64,000 nucleotides of DNA from Rhizobium sp. SL86 (GCF_026672545.1 NZ_JAPPRJ010000001.1:310001-374000), one strand, 5' to 3'; shown: positions 28,352-39,369, counted from the first letter of the stretch. Numbers and translations: made by a program. Notes: generated by a model not told the origin, from the sequence alone.

Positions 28352-28687
28352 TTATTCAAGAGGCCTGTCGCGACGCAATTCGTCAATAATCGTCGAACGA
28401 TGTAAACGATACCCTACCTGGTGTGCCGTTTTGGCCAAAAGGTGTGCCGAAATGGGAGCGGTCAGGATAAAAAAGAGAAAACCAGCGAGTGCGCGGAAGA
28501 AAATCGCAAGATCTCCGGCGTGAAGACCGGCCGCCAAAAGCAGCAATCCCGATCCGACTGTGCCGGCCTTGGACGCTGCATGCATACGCGTAAAAACATC
28601 CGGCAGGCGCAGGAGACCGATCGAGGCGATCAGCGCAAAGAGCGCTCCGCCCACAAGAAGTGCTGCCGTCAGTACCGTCAGGACCAT
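28352..28687 (-). CDS. phaG: Cation/H+ antiporter subunit G (PhaG/MnhG)
   Basis: 111 residues with three membrane helices and the MnhG pattern [21 protein letters not shown]. Last gene of the seven-gene pha operon, starting 5 bp after phaF stops. Small membrane subunit needed for assembly and activity of the complex. Confidence 0.92.
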   Translation of the reverse strand: MVLTVLTAALLVGGALFALIASIGLLRLPDVFTRMHAASKAGTVGSGLLLLAAGLHAGDLAIFFRALAGFLFFILTAPISAHLLAKTAHQVGYRLHRSTIIDELRRDRPLE

Positions 28688-28692
28688 CGCGT

Positions 28693-29049
28693 TTATTCTC
28701 CCTTTCCGGTCGTTGCCGGCTGCACGCCACGCTCGGCGCCCTGATTCGGCTCAAGAGCCCCCTGTTCATCCGCCGTCTTGCGCGACAGGATGAAACGGGC
28801 AAAAGCCACCGTTGCGAGGAAACCGACGAGGCCGAGCGCAATGGCGACATCGATATAGAGGGTAAAGCCGGTCTTCACCGCGATGACGGCGATGAAACCG
28901 ATGGCGATGCCGACCAGCATGTCCAGGCCGACGACCCGGTCGGCCAGCGTCGGGCCGGTGATCACCCGATAGGCGGTGGCGAAAAACGAAAGGCCGAGAA
29001 GGGCGAGCGCCAGCCAGATGGCGCCATCGAGCAGAGCTTGAGCGGTCAT
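28693..29049 (-). CDS. phaF: Cation/H+ antiporter subunit F (PhaF/MnhF)
   Basis: 118 residues with three membrane helices. MnhF signature [32 protein letters not shown] overlaps the phaE stop. The C-terminal ~30 residues ([15 protein letters not shown]) are a hydrophilic tail. Confidence 0.92.
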   Translation of the reverse strand: MTAQALLDGAIWLALALLGLSFFATAYRVITGPTLADRVVGLDMLVGIAIGFIAVIAVKTGFTLYIDVAIALGLVGFLATVAFARFILSRKTADEQGALEPNQGAERGVQPATTGKGE

Positions 29050-29522
29050 CAGCGGAAAGCCTCCATGATCTTGCGTTCGAACCCTTCGGCGATGTCGCGT
29101 TTGGTCCCTTCGACATCCGAACAGTCGATCGCGTGCACGTAGAGGAGTGTGCGGTCCTCCGACACATCGACCGATAGCGTGCCGGGTGTGAGCGTGATGA
29201 GGTTGGCCAGAAGCGTGATCTCGAAATCGCGGTCGACCGTCAACGGAAAGGCGAAGATGCCGGGCTTCACGTCGAGTTTCGGGCGGGTGACGAGGACCGC
29301 GACCTTCCAGGCCGACAGCGCCAGTTCCTTGAAGAACAGCACGGTCAAGGACAGGATACGGCCGATGCGCCCGAGATAACTCACGCCTTGCGCCTGTTCG
29401 CGGATCAGGCCGATTGCAAATGCCGAGACGAGAAACCCGAACAGGAAGTTCAGGAAGGTGGCGCTGCCGCTGACCGCCACCCAGATGACGGCAAACAGCA
29501 CGTTCATGGTAAAGGCGGTCAT
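29049..29522 (-). CDS. phaE: Cation/H+ antiporter subunit E (PhaE/MnhE)
   Basis: 157 residues. Two or three N-terminal membrane helices are followed by the conserved soluble part [31 protein letters not shown] typical of MnhE. Overlaps phaD by 4 bp and phaF by 1 bp. Confidence 0.93.
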   Translation of the reverse strand: MTAFTMNVLFAVIWVAVSGSATFLNFLFGFLVSAFAIGLIREQAQGVSYLGRIGRILSLTVLFFKELALSAWKVAVLVTRPKLDVKPGIFAFPLTVDRDFEITLLANLITLTPGTLSVDVSEDRTLLYVHAIDCSDVEGTKRDIAEGFERKIMEAFR

Positions 29523-31090
29523 TGCGCACCTCCTGCGGGGAACACCGACTGGATGTAGGAGACCGGCTGCAACAGCCCCTCGGCGGCAAGCTGCGACAGG
29601 CCAAGCGGCCCTTCGGGCAGAAGGCCGAACAGGGTGATGATGGCGATCAGGCCGTAGAGCGGCCAGAGCGTCTGCCGATCCTGGGCCAGGGTTTCACCGG
29701 CCTCTCCCCTCCCCTCTGCCTTGGTTTGCGGACGCCAATAGGCCAACAGGAAGATGCGGCCGAGTGCCACCGTGGTGAGGAAACCGGAGAGCAGGATCGT
29801 GCCCGCCAGCCACCACGCGCCGATATCGAGCGACGCCTTGACCAGCATGATCTTTGGCCAGAGGCCGGAAAACGGCGGCAGGCCGGCAACCGCGAGGAAC
29901 AACGCCAGCGAGGCGAAGGCAAAACCCGGTGCCACACGATAGATGCCGCCTGCCGCCGTCAGGCTGAAGGTGCCGGTGAGTGCGGCGGCCCGGCCGATGA
30001 CGAGATAAAGTGCCGTCATGGCGAGGATCGAATGCAGCGCATACAGCAGCGCGCCGCTGATGCCGGCGACCGTGCCGACCGCAATGCCGGCCAGCATGTT
30101 GCCGATGCCGACAATGACCGCATAACCGGCCATACGACGCATGTCGTCCTGCGCCAGCATACCGAGTGCCGCGATGATCAGCGTGAGCGCCGCCAGCAGG
30201 CCGATGACGAGGCTGAGTTCTTCCCGCTGCAACGGAAACAGCATCACCATCACCCGCATCAGCGCATAGATGCCGACCTTGGTGAGCAGTCCGCCGAACA
30301 GCGCCGAAACGGTGATGCGCGGCGTGTGATAGGAGGCCGGCAGCCAGAAATTCACCGGAAACGCCGCCGCCTTCATGGAAAAGGCAAGAATGAACAGCGC
30401 CGACAACGTCATCAGCGGCGCCCCTTCGATCTCGCGCGCCTTCAGCGCGATGTCGGCCATGTTGAGCGTGCCGAAGATCGCATAAAGATAACCGACCGAG
30501 ATGAGGAACAGCGTCGTGCCGATGAGGTTCAGCACGGCATATTTCATCGCGCCGTCGATCTGCTCGCGCTCCGAGCCGAGGATCAAGAGGCCGAAAGAGG
30601 AGATCAGCAGCACTTCGAACCAGACATAGAGGTTGAAGATGTCGCCCGTCAGGAAGGCACCGGACACACCGGCCATCAACAGCATCAGAAAGGGGAAGAA
30701 GCCGTAGCGGCGGCCGCTGTCATTGATGTCCTTCAGCGCGGCAATGCCGGCGGCAAACGCCACGGTGCCGGCAACGAGGTTCATCAGCGCGCCGAACAGA
30801 TCGACCGTAAAGGCGATGCCGAAGGGCGGCAGCCAGCGGCCCATCATCATGGTGACGGGGCCTTGGGTGGCGACCTTAAACAGCAGTGCCGCATCGACCA
30901 GCACAAGCAGCAGCAGCGCCGGAATGGCGATCCGCACATGCAGGTGCATGCGGTGGCGCACCATCATCAGCAGCGCGCCGGCGGTGATCATCAGCGCGGG
31001 CGGCAGGATGACCAGCCAGTCGCCGAGCACGGTCGGCGCCATGACGAAGGCGGCGGAGAGATCAACGGGAGTGGAAGTGACTGCGGCCAT
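29519..31090 (-). CDS. phaD: Cation/H+ antiporter subunit D (PhaD/MnhD)
   Basis: 523 residues from ATG 31090 (a TTG at 31105 overlaps phaC by 4 bp). About 14 membrane helices. It carries the proton-translocating antiporter domain shared with NuoM/NuoN, including [27 protein letters not shown] and [12 protein letters not shown] with the conserved Glu/Lys charges in membrane segments. Core ion-translocating subunit. Confidence 0.95.
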   Translation of the reverse strand: MAAVTSTPVDLSAAFVMAPTVLGDWLVILPPALMITAGALLMMVRHRMHLHVRIAIPALLLLVLVDAALLFKVATQGPVTMMMGRWLPPFGIAFTVDLFGALMNLVAGTVAFAAGIAALKDINDSGRRYGFFPFLMLLMAGVSGAFLTGDIFNLYVWFEVLLISSFGLLILGSEREQIDGAMKYAVLNLIGTTLFLISVGYLYAIFGTLNMADIALKAREIEGAPLMTLSALFILAFSMKAAAFPVNFWLPASYHTPRITVSALFGGLLTKVGIYALMRVMVMLFPLQREELSLVIGLLAALTLIIAALGMLAQDDMRRMAGYAVIVGIGNMLAGIAVGTVAGISGALLYALHSILAMTALYLVIGRAAALTGTFSLTAAGGIYRVAPGFAFASLALFLAVAGLPPFSGLWPKIMLVKASLDIGAWWLAGTILLSGFLTTVALGRIFLLAYWRPQTKAEGRGEAGETLAQDRQTLWPLYGLIAIITLFGLLPEGPLGLSQLAAEGLLQPVSYIQSVFPAGGAQ

Positions 31091-31101
31091 CTTGTCTCGT
31101 C

Positions 31102-31478
<377 letters not shown>

Positions 31479-31479
<1 letters not shown>

Positions 31480-31898
31480 CAGTCCTCCTCCCTTTCTTCA
31501 AGCGCCAGCGCAATCGAGGTGATGGCGCCGACCACGACCAGATAGACGCCCACGTCAAAGGACATGACGGTGGCAAGCGGCACCTCGACACCGAACAGGC
31601 TGGGATAGATCCAGAGCCCCGTCATGAAGGGCACCCCGGCGAAGACCGAGACGAGGCCGGAGACGACGGCGAGCAGCAGGCCGGCACCGGCAATCGACAT
31701 GGGGTGCACGATGATGGCCCGACGGACCGCGGCAACCCCATAAGCGATGCCGTAGATGGCAAAGGCGGAGGCCGCAATCAGCCCGCCGATAAACCCGCCA
31801 CCCGGTTCGTTATGGCCGCGCAGCAGCACAAAGACCGAAAAGAGGATCATCAGCGCGGTCAAGAAAGGCGCAACGGTGCGGAAGATCAGCGTGTTCAT
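31479..31898 (-). CDS. phaB: Cation/H+ antiporter subunit B (PhaB/MnhB)
   Basis: 139 residues, four helices, MnhB signature [20 protein letters not shown] and [21 protein letters not shown] overlap with phaA. Confidence 0.95.
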
Positions 31899-34246
31899 CG
31901 GGCATGTCCTCCGGTCCTGTCGGGATCGTTGTCCGCCGGCTTCAGGGGGCCGCCGGCGCGGATGCGGATGAGCGCCAGAATGGCAAGGCCGGTGATCATC
32001 ACCACCGCGATCTCGCCCAGCGTATCCGTGCCGCGGAAATCAACGATGATGACGTTCACCACATTGGCGCCGTGCGCGATCACCTTGGAATAGGCGTTGA
32101 AGAAGTCAGTCAGGCTGTTGTTGAAAGCATTTTGCGTCGATTTCATCAGCATCAGCGCAAAACCGGTGCCGCAGGCAATCGCAATCGCCCCATCGAGCAG
32201 CATCTGGCCCATCGGCCGGTGGTCGGACGGGGCAAGCCTGAGGCGGGTCATGACGAGCGCAAGGATGACGACCGAGAGCGTTTCCACCATGAACTGGGTG
32301 AACGACAGATCCGGTGCGCCGAACAGCAGGAAGATCACGGCCACCGCAAAACCCTGGATTCCAAGGGCTGCAATCGCCGTCAGCCGGTTCTTCGCCGTCA
32401 GCACCGCCAGGATGCCGATCAGCGCAAGACCGAAAAACGCCCATTCATGCATCAGGACGTCCGACGGCATCGCAGGCATGGCCGGCAGTTCGCCGTACAG
32501 GATCGGCGGCACCAGCAGCGTCGCGGCGAGGATGATGAAGGTGGCGGTGACATAGACCTCCATGCGACCCGGCTGGGTGATGCGGGTGACGCAGACCGAC
32601 AGGCGCACCAGACCGGCCAGGATGGCATCAAAGGCCTTGTCCGGCCCCGGTCCGATGGCATCCAGCACCCGCACCATCAGCGCGCGGGCCCGGTCGATCA
32701 AGAGATAGACCACAACACCGAAGGCGACCGTGACGACGGAGAGCGCCAGCGCAATCCCAAGATGCGGGATGGTGGAGATGGTCACCTCCGTCGGCACACC
32801 CTTCACGGCGGTTGCCATGGGCGTGGAGATGAAGCGATGCGCAACGCCGGAGAGGATGCCGCCCGTAAGACCAAGAAGCGCCAGCACGGCCGGGCCGAGC
32901 CAGAGCAGCACCGGTCCCTCATGCGCATGTTTCGGCGTCTTGACGGCCTTGCCGATGAAGGGTTTCAGGCCGACGGCAAAGGCGATCGCAAACATCAGCC
33001 CGTTGCCGATGATCGCAACCAGGGTAAAGAGGATCGAGCGCAGGTCACCCGCCGCCAGCGCATAATAGATCTCTTCCTTGGCAAGAAAACCGAAGAAGAG
33101 CGGCAGGCCACCCATCGAGAGCGCGGCGAGAAGCGCTGCGGCAAAGGTGATCGGCATGGCTTTGGCCAGCCCGCCGAGTTTGGTTGCGTCACGCGTACCG
33201 GCCTCGTGATCGATGATGCCGGCGACCATGAAGAGCGCGCCCTTAAACAGCGAATGGGCGACAAGATAGAGCACCGCGGCGGCGACCGAATGTTCGCTGT
33301 CGAAGCCGGTCAGCATCACCAGCAGGCCGAGCGAGGCCATGGTGGTATAGGCCAGCATCAGCTTCAGATCCGTCTGGCGCAGCGACAAAAACGTGCCGAC
33401 AATCAGCGTGATGCCGCCGAAGAAGGGAAGCAGGATTTCCCAGGCCGCGGTTTGCCCAAGTGCCGGGTTGAGGCGCATCAGGAGGTAGACGCCGGCCTTC
33501 ACCATGGTGGCGGAATGCAGATAGGCGGACACCGGCGTCGGCGCCTCCATGGCATTCGGCAGCCAGGCATGGAAGGGAAACTGTGCCGATTTGGTGAAGC
33601 AGCCGCCCAGCACCAGAAGCAGCGTGGCGAGGTAGAAGGGGCTGGCGCGCAGCGCATCGCCCATATGCACCAGAAGCGAGAGCTGGGTCACACCGGTGAT
33701 GTTCCACAGGAAGATCAGGCCGGCGAGCAGGAACAGCCCGCCGCCGCCGGTGATGACGAGTGCCTGCAGCGCCGAACGGCGCGCGGCCTCCCGCTGATGG
33801 TCAAAACCGATCAGCAGGAAGGAGGTGATCGAGGTGAGTTCCCAATAGACGAACAGCATGAGGAAGCTGTCGGACAGGACGAGCCCCAGCATCGCGCCCA
33901 TGAACAGCAGGATGAAGGAGAAAAACCGCCCCTGCTGCGGATGGCCCTTCATATAACCGCCGGCATAAAGCACGATCAGCGTACCGATACCGGTGATCAG
34001 CAGCGCAAAGGTCAGCGACAGGCCATCGATGAACCAGGAAAAGGAGAGGTTGAGGCTCGGCACCCAGGCATAACCGCCCGTCACCACTTCGCCGGCGGCA
34101 ATTTCCGGCAGGGAACCGGCGAAATAAACGAAGGAGAAGGCCGGCGCCAAAGCCAGCAGCCAGGCGGCATTGTGCTGCAGGTGCCGGGTTGCCAGCGGAG
34201 CAAAGGCAGCGGCGATGAAGGGCAGGAAAAGACACAACAAGGTCAT
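31895..34246 (-). CDS. phaA: Cation/H+ antiporter subunit A (PhaA/MnhA)
   Basis: 783 residues from ATG 34246 (GGAGAT upstream). An NuoL-like antiporter domain (~60-420: [41 protein letters not shown]) is followed by a DUF4040 segment (~600-670, [20 protein letters not shown]). The C-terminal MrpB-like region has [13 protein letters not shown]. First gene of phaABCDEFG. In rhizobia this complex exchanges K+ (Na+) for protons and supports growth at alkaline pH. It is divergent from msrB across 195 bp. Confidence 0.95.
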   Translation of the reverse strand: MTLLCLFLPFIAAAFAPLATRHLQHNAAWLLALAPAFSFVYFAGSLPEIAAGEVVTGGYAWVPSLNLSFSWFIDGLSLTFALLITGIGTLIVLYAGGYMKGHPQQGRFFSFILLFMGAMLGLVLSDSFLMLFVYWELTSITSFLLIGFDHQREAARRSALQALVITGGGGLFLLAGLIFLWNITGVTQLSLLVHMGDALRASPFYLATLLLVLGGCFTKSAQFPFHAWLPNAMEAPTPVSAYLHSATMVKAGVYLLMRLNPALGQTAAWEILLPFFGGITLIVGTFLSLRQTDLKLMLAYTTMASLGLLVMLTGFDSEHSVAAAVLYLVAHSLFKGALFMVAGIIDHEAGTRDATKLGGLAKAMPITFAAALLAALSMGGLPLFFGFLAKEEIYYALAAGDLRSILFTLVAIIGNGLMFAIAFAVGLKPFIGKAVKTPKHAHEGPVLLWLGPAVLALLGLTGGILSGVAHRFISTPMATAVKGVPTEVTISTIPHLGIALALSVVTVAFGVVVYLLIDRARALMVRVLDAIGPGPDKAFDAILAGLVRLSVCVTRITQPGRMEVYVTATFIILAATLLVPPILYGELPAMPAMPSDVLMHEWAFFGLALIGILAVLTAKNRLTAIAALGIQGFAVAVIFLLFGAPDLSFTQFMVETLSVVILALVMTRLRLAPSDHRPMGQMLLDGAIAIACGTGFALMLMKSTQNAFNNSLTDFFNAYSKVIAHGANVVNVIIVDFRGTDTLGEIAVVMITGLAILALIRIRAGGPLKPADNDPDRTGGHAR

Positions 34247-34404
34247 CTCGATCTCCCTCGCCTTCCGGCTGCGCTGTCGGCCATGCTGAACGTCTCCCTT
34301 TCGTCAATCTGTCACAGGCGAGCCTTGTTTACGGCATGAAAACCATGGGCTCAACGTGGCCGGCGCGGAAATCGACATGGATTCGACCTTTTTCCGACCG
34401 GTCG

Positions 34405-34424
34405 CCCTCCCTATCTAGGGAGGG
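34405..34424. promoter_or_regulatory. Perfect palindrome upstream of msrB
   Basis: CCCTCCCTA-TC-TAGGGAGGG, nine-bp arms, ends 17 bp before the msrB ATG in the divergent phaA/msrB region. Candidate operator, or a 5'-leader hairpin just upstream of the ribosome site. Confidence 0.5.
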
Positions 34425-34441
34425 ATTGAAAGGAGCAAGCG

Positions 34442-34849
34442 ATGTCGGACACTGTCACAAAGAAGGTGAACAAAAGTGATCAGGAATGGCGCGAACAGTT
34501 GACGCCGGAGCAATACCGCATCCTGCGGCAGGCCGGGACCGAGCGGGCGTTTACCGGCCCCTACTGGGACAATAAGCAGGCCGGGCTCTACCGCTGCGCC
34601 GGCTGCGATACGCCGCTTTTCCTCTCGGACACGAAATTCGATTCCGGCTGCGGCTGGCCGAGCTATTTCGCGCCGCTCAGCGAGGATGCGGTCGTGGAAC
34701 TGCGTGATACCTCGCATGGCATGGTGCGCACGGAAATCCGCTGCGCCACCTGCGACGGGCATCTCGGCCACGTCTTCCCCGACGGCCCGAAACCGACGGG
34801 GCTACGCTATTGCATCAACGGTTATGCGATGGTGTTCGAGCCGGTGTGA
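34442..34849 (+). CDS. msrB: Peptide-methionine (R)-S-oxide reductase MsrB
   Basis: 135 residues. Zinc ligands CAGC (residues ~52-55) and CATC (~101-104), substrate pocket [20 protein letters not shown] and the catalytic Cys in RYCINGYAM. It repairs oxidised methionine. AGGAG precedes ATG. The last 196 bases (from 34654) are repeated at 36845-37040 on the far side of the haloperoxidase gene. Confidence 0.96.
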   Translation: MSDTVTKKVNKSDQEWREQLTPEQYRILRQAGTERAFTGPYWDNKQAGLYRCAGCDTPLFLSDTKFDSGCGWPSYFAPLSEDAVVELRDTSHGMVRTEIRCATCDGHLGHVFPDGPKPTGLRYCINGYAMVFEPV

Positions 34850-34851
34850 GG
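34654..34851 (+). repeat. Left copy of duplicated msrB 3' end
   Basis: 198 bp, aligned without gaps to 36845-37042 with eight substitutions by direct comparison (about 96% identity). This copy is part of the intact msrB gene. Confidence 0.9.
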
Positions 34852-34935
34852 GGATCGCGGAAGGGGGGTAATCCAGCGCTGTGCGCGCACCCTGATCGGC
34901 CCCGTCTGCACCCGAGGGGAGACGGGGCAAAGCAG

Positions 34936-36639
34936 TCAGCGTACAGGGGTAATGGCCATATTGAGCGCGACCTGCTGGAACGGGTGAACGGCGATGTTCT
35001 GGACGGGTGGCGGCTCCCGCAAGCCGTTCTGCCAGATATCGTTGGCGATACCGAGACCGAGGGGGATGCCACCAACGGGCAGCGCCTGCCTCTTCGGCCA
35101 GACATTGGAATATCTAAAGGTTGCGGGGCGACCATAACGGGGCCCTTCTTGAGGCGCATCGGCGGGATCGAATGAATCGAAATTCCAGTGCACCCCAAGA
35201 TAGACACGGCTGATGCCGTTTTCGAAGATCGCATCCCACAAGGATGCGAATCTGCGGACGATGCGCGTGCGGATGGTGCCCGGCTGGTCGCTCAGCGGCG
35301 TCGCGGGATCGTAGGGGCCGTCCAGATCACGGCTGACACCGTTCAACTCCTCGGAGACGAACTCGAAGGCCAACCCGTCGATGCCCTGCCCGTCTTTCTC
35401 TTCGCCGGCCTGTCCCAGAAACAAACGGACCATCTGGAAGCAGGCAGCGCCGAACGTGGCATGGCCTGAGGGATAGGCGGGGAACGGTGGCTTGAATGCC
35501 TGGCGATTGGTGTTGGTATCCGGCGCGCCGAGTGCGGTCCAGAACGGATCCGCATCCGGATCGATCGAGATCGTGCCGTTGGCGGCCCCCGGTCCACTGC
35601 CGCTATCGTGCTCGCGGACACCGGTCTGTGGTCGCCAGAGTTCCCATTTGTATTTTTCCTTCCAGGCAAATTTTCCTGCATCCGCCATGGCAACGTTGAT
35701 GAGAGCAAAGAGCCGGATCAGCTGGCCATGAGTCAGATTGCCTGTCACCTCAGCCTCATAGAGCTTGCGGACGATCTGATTGTAGAGCCTCGGCGGCGTG
35801 CCGATCAGGTTTGCGCCGTCATAGGCCCAGAAATAGGCGGCAACCGTCTGGTCCGGGCTGCGTGTCAGCCTCGCAGATCCCGGCGCACCACCCAACGCGA
35901 CGACTTCGCGTAAGGCATTGTTGTAAAGCGGCCCCCCCAGCGGTGGCGGTGCCAGCGCATGATCCTGCGGAAAATGAACGGCGAAGGCCTGCACGTCACC
36001 ATAGTGAGGGCCATGATAGGCCCGGACCGGCTTGCTGCCGCGTTCGGGATGCTCCGGATCCAGCGCAACCCGGCGAACAGGATGGACCGGATCTTCCCTG
36101 AACTTGTAGCGTCCGGTGCTTGGCCGATAGTAGCCGGCATCGGCACCCGGCTCTCCTGGCTTCACACCGAGTTTGACCATGATCGTCACGCCAATGATCT
36201 CGCCGAACGCGTAGGCCGGATGCAGCGTATTGATCTCGCCAGGATAGGAGCTGATCAGGTTCCGCATCATCACGACGAGCGTCTCATGTGTTGCATCCGG
36301 GATTGCATTTGCTTTGCGGGTATAGAGCGCATCCAGGACCTTGGTTGCAGCGCCCGCCATGGCAAGCTCGGCGTCTGCCGTTGCCCAGTTCGGATTGGCC
36401 TGAGCCGGCAGTGCCGTCAGATATGTCTGGTAGGGCGAAGCCTGCCCCAAAGCTGCGAAATAGGCATCATGCATGGCAAGATGCAGGAGACCGAGCGCCC
36501 GCGAACTCATGGTCGGACCGGTTTGCGGGCCGTCCAGACTGTGGACAGCGCGGTTCATCTCCAGCCCAACATGGTTCCAGTACAGGACCGGTATTCGGTT
36601 TAAGTGCGCACCCTCACTCACGGCCGGAAGCATCAGCAT
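34936..36639 (-). CDS. Vanadium-dependent haloperoxidase
   Basis: 567 residues from ATG 36639. The vanadate-binding triad of motifs is intact: KWELWRP (Lys, Arg), YPSGHATFG (Ser-Gly-His) and SRVYLGVHW (Arg, catalytic His). Length and layout match bacterial/algal vanadium haloperoxidases of the PAP2/acid-phosphatase superfamily. They oxidise halides with H2O2 to halogenate organic substrates; halide preference cannot be read. No signal peptide is evident. The gene lies between two copies of the msrB 3' end, with an AT-rich upstream flank, which suggests acquisition by transfer. Confidence 0.92.
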   Translation of the reverse strand: MLMLPAVSEGAHLNRIPVLYWNHVGLEMNRAVHSLDGPQTGPTMSSRALGLLHLAMHDAYFAALGQASPYQTYLTALPAQANPNWATADAELAMAGAATKVLDALYTRKANAIPDATHETLVVMMRNLISSYPGEINTLHPAYAFGEIIGVTIMVKLGVKPGEPGADAGYYRPSTGRYKFREDPVHPVRRVALDPEHPERGSKPVRAYHGPHYGDVQAFAVHFPQDHALAPPPLGGPLYNNALREVVALGGAPGSARLTRSPDQTVAAYFWAYDGANLIGTPPRLYNQIVRKLYEAEVTGNLTHGQLIRLFALINVAMADAGKFAWKEKYKWELWRPQTGVREHDSGSGPGAANGTISIDPDADPFWTALGAPDTNTNRQAFKPPFPAYPSGHATFGAACFQMVRLFLGQAGEEKDGQGIDGLAFEFVSEELNGVSRDLDGPYDPATPLSDQPGTIRTRIVRRFASLWDAIFENGISRVYLGVHWNFDSFDPADAPQEGPRYGRPATFRYSNVWPKRQALPVGGIPLGLGIANDIWQNGLREPPPVQNIAVHPFQQVALNMAITPVR

Positions 36640-36694
36640 GTCATCCCCCCTTGGACCTTGCTCATCAACCCAAAAATGTCTGCTGAAGTGTTAT

Positions 36695-36709
36695 TGCGTA
36701 TATTACGCA
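36695..36709. promoter_or_regulatory. Palindrome upstream of haloperoxidase gene
   Basis: TGCGTA-TAT-TACGCA, a perfect inverted repeat 56 bp upstream of the haloperoxidase ATG in AT-rich DNA; candidate regulator site. Confidence 0.45.
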
Positions 36710-36844
36710 CAATCTTAATTTATGACAATAGCAATAGTGTACAACCTAAAAAATTACAACTAAAATTTGTAAAACCTTCTAAAGATAGGGCAGAATCCGT
36801 TGCCGATACGCGCCGCATACCGCCGGAAAGCGGCTTCAGCGGAA

Positions 36845-37042
36845 CTGGCCGAGCTATTTCGCGCCACTGCGCGAGGATGCGGTCGTGGAACTGCGCGATA
36901 CCTCGCATGGCATGGTGCGCACGGAAATCCGCTGCGCCACCTGCGACGGCCATCTCGGCCATGTCTTCCCCGACGGCCCGAAACCGACGGGGTTGCGCTA
37001 TTGCATCAACGGTTATGCGATGGTGTTCGAGCCGGTGTGAGG
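36845..37042 (+). pseudogene. Headless msrB 3' fragment
   Basis: Second copy of the msrB 3' end. The msrB reading frame is intact for its last ~65 codons ([20 protein letters not shown] through [14 protein letters not shown] and stop) and extends back to a TAG at 36786 without any start codon. It has no promoter or ribosome site of its own in frame. Eight substitutions relative to the functional copy include one amino-acid-changing cluster (PLSE to PLRE). Confidence 0.88.
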
Positions 37043-37130
37043 CTTTCCGGTCTTCGTGTGTCGGGATGAGGCGGGGCGCTGCTGCATCCTGCTTCTCGCC
37101 ATCTGAACCAGGGCCCTGTTAATTTGAAAC

Positions 37131-37267
37131 AAGACCCCTCCCCAACCCCTCCCCACAAGGGGGAGGGGCTTAACCTGCCGCGGCCTCATCGCCTTGATCA
37201 GGGCATGGCGGCGCCGCAAGTCATCTCCCACCTTGTGGGGGAGATGGCCGGCAGGCCAGAGGGGGTT
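37131..37267. repeat. RIME-like intergenic repeats
   Basis: Two palindromic modules: 37131-37169 (CCCTCCCCACAAGGGGGAGGGG) and 37222-37267, the latter being the same CTCCC...GGGGGAGATGGCCGGCAGGCCAGAGGGGG module as at 1318-1367 in reverse orientation. Confidence 0.7.
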
Positions 37268-37402
37268 TTCCCATATGCAATAACCCTCACCTCAAAACGG
37301 GGAGAGGTCACGACAAGCCGCAAGGACGTCACAGTTCGGTCGAGATCGAAGCATCGCTTTCGGGAAGAGGATAGGTTCCAGGTGAAATCCACAGGAACCG
37401 AC

Positions 37403-38302
37403 ATGCCGATGCCCGTCCAGACAAGCCTTGCCCGCGAACTTCTTCTCCTTTTGCTTCTCGCCACCTGCTGGGGATCGGCCTATACCTTCATCAAGGTCGG
37501 CATCGAGACGATCCCGCCGGTCACACTGATTGCCGCGCGCACCTTCCTCGCCGGCGCGCTGCTTCTCGCGATCCTGCGGCTGAGGGGGCTTCGCATGCCC
37601 TCTGACAAAGCTGTCTGGGGCCGCTTCCTGGTGCAGGCCTGCCTCAACAGTGCGGTGCCCTTCACGCTGATCGCCTGGGCCGAACAGAGCGTCGATGCGG
37701 GGCTTGCCGTCATTCTCAATTCGCTGACACCGGTCGTGACCTTCCTCATCACGGCGCTCGTTACGCGGCATGAGGCCGTCTCCAGCCGTAAACTGATGGG
37801 GGTCGCGGCCGGGTTGACCGGGGCGAGCCTGATCATCGGTGTCGGCGCGCTGGACGGCTTGGGGCGTGATGTGGTGGCACAGCTTGCCGTGGTGGCGGCG
37901 ACCGTCTGTTATGCCTGCGCGGCGATCTACGGCAAGAATTTCAAGGGCCTCGATCCGATGATGCCGGCGGCCGGTTCGCTCGTCTGCGGCGCGGTGCTGC
38001 TGTTTCCCGCAAGCCTTGTGCTCGATCACCCCTGGACGCTCAGCCCCTCGCTGCCATCGCTCGCGGCGCTCGTGGCGCTTTCGGTCTTTTCCACCTCACT
38101 TGCCTTTGTCATCTATTTCCGCCTGGTCCAGACGCTGGGCTCTGTGGCGACCACCTCGCAGGCCTATCTGCGCGTTCCGATCGGCGTGGCGATCGGCGCG
38201 ATCTTTCTCGGCGAGCGGCTGTCGCTGACCGCCTGGATCGGACTTGCCTTCGTGATGATCGGCGTCATCGCCATGACCTTGCCGAGCCGCCGCATCGCCT
38301 GA
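37403..38302 (+). CDS. DMT-family (EamA) exporter
   Basis: 299 residues from ATG 37403 (AGGAA seven nt upstream; the open frame upstream runs through RIME sequence). Ten membrane helices in two EamA repeats: LLLLLATCWGSAYTFIKVGI, and the C-terminal SVATTSQAYLRVPIGVAIGA, FLGERLSLTAWIGLAFVMIG. A metabolite or drug exporter; substrate unknown. Confidence 0.9.
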   Translation: MPMPVQTSLARELLLLLLLATCWGSAYTFIKVGIETIPPVTLIAARTFLAGALLLAILRLRGLRMPSDKAVWGRFLVQACLNSAVPFTLIAWAEQSVDAGLAVILNSLTPVVTFLITALVTRHEAVSSRKLMGVAAGLTGASLIIGVGALDGLGRDVVAQLAVVAATVCYACAAIYGKNFKGLDPMMPAAGSLVCGAVLLFPASLVLDHPWTLSPSLPSLAALVALSVFSTSLAFVIYFRLVQTLGSVATTSQAYLRVPIGVAIGAIFLGERLSLTAWIGLAFVMIGVIAMTLPSRRIA

Positions 38303-38347
38303 TGGCATGCCGCCCCGCCCCCTTGCATCCCCGCCGGGCCCGGCAGA

Positions 38348-39250
38348 TCAGCCTTCCGCGGCGCCCGGGGGCGCAATCCGGCCATCCTGCAAGAGGCGCC
38401 GCAGGATGGCGGCGGGATGATCATCGGACAGGTCCTCGCGCGCGACACAGAGACCGAGCAGCACAGGGCGAACGCGGCCGAGCGCCAGAGGCAGCGCACG
38501 CAGGGTGCCTTCCTCCAGATCGGCCCGGATCGCATCCGCCGGCAACCAGCCGAAACACAGGCCGCTGCGCACCGCATCAATGGCGGATTCGACCGTGCTC
38601 ATGCGCCACAGCCGCCCCGGCAGCCGCTGGGCGCGATCCTCCACCTCCAGCCCGCGCACCTCGACGCAGGCATACCGCGCAAGCGCGCTGTGGCGGATGG
38701 TCGTCGGTGACGCGTGAAGCGGGTGATCGGCATGGGCAACAGCGATCAGTTCCACATGCGCGATGATGTCCACATCGCGGCTGCCGGCCTCGACCGTCAG
38801 CACCGCGACATCATAACTGTCGGGATCGGCATCGGTCACCGTCAGGCGCACGGTTTCCACCAGTTGCACCTCGGCATCCGGGCAGGTGGAGGCGAAATCC
38901 CGCAGCACGGAAAACAGCCGCGCGCGCGAAAACAGCCGGTCCACCAGCAGGCGCACGGTGATCGCGCCGCCACGGGCGATCTGGCGGCCGCGCCGTTCCA
39001 CCCGCATCAGGTCATCGAGCAGCGGCGTCACCTCCGCCAGCAGCCGAGCGCCGGGCTCCGTCAACGCGGCGCGCCGTCCCTGCAGGATGAGAAGATCGAC
39101 GCCCACCGCCTCCTGCAGCCGTGCCACGGCATAACTGACGGAGGACTGGCTGCGGTTCAGCCTTTCCGCCGCCGCGGCAAAACTTCCCTCCGCCACGATG
39201 GTGCGCAGGACACCCCATTGTTCGAGCGTGGAACGCGGCAGCAGCGACAT
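38348..39250 (-). CDS. LysR-family regulator, probable regulator of padC
   Basis: 300 residues. N-terminal winged helix (GSFAAAAERLNRSQSSVSYAVARLQEAVG) and an effector-binding domain from ~90. It is divergent from padC with a 119-bp shared region containing a palindrome at 39277-39291, the usual layout for a LysR activator and its target. Likely effector would be a phenolic acid (inference). Confidence 0.88.
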   Translation of the reverse strand: MSLLPRSTLEQWGVLRTIVAEGSFAAAAERLNRSQSSVSYAVARLQEAVGVDLLILQGRRAALTEPGARLLAEVTPLLDDLMRVERRGRQIARGGAITVRLLVDRLFSRARLFSVLRDFASTCPDAEVQLVETVRLTVTDADPDSYDVAVLTVEAGSRDVDIIAHVELIAVAHADHPLHASPTTIRHSALARYACVEVRGLEVEDRAQRLPGRLWRMSTVESAIDAVRSGLCFGWLPADAIRADLEEGTLRALPLALGRVRPVLLGLCVAREDLSDDHPAAILRRLLQDGRIAPPGAAEG

Positions 39251-39276
39251 GGGCGAGGATCCCGGGGATGATCAAT

Positions 39277-39291
39277 CGGATTTTCCGATGA
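39277..39291. promoter_or_regulatory. Palindrome in LysR-padC divergent promoter
   Basis: ATCGG-ATTTT-CCGAT, perfect five-bp arms in the intergenic region between the LysR gene and padC; candidate LysR site. Confidence 0.5.
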
Positions 39292-39369
39292 TAACGGACC
39301 GAATTCGAAACTGGAACAGAGGAAATTTGCCTTTATTCTCAATGATCATCAACGCATGAGGAATGACAG

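Noticed and set aside
34936..37042. Transposon or insertion sequence carrying the haloperoxidase
   Set aside because: No transposase, terminal inverted repeats or short target duplication seen; the flanking duplication is a 198-bp gene fragment instead.
36604..37122. 172-codon plus-strand open frame over the msrB remnant
   Set aside because: It reads the remnant in a frame different from msrB; the genuine msrB frame has no start codon.
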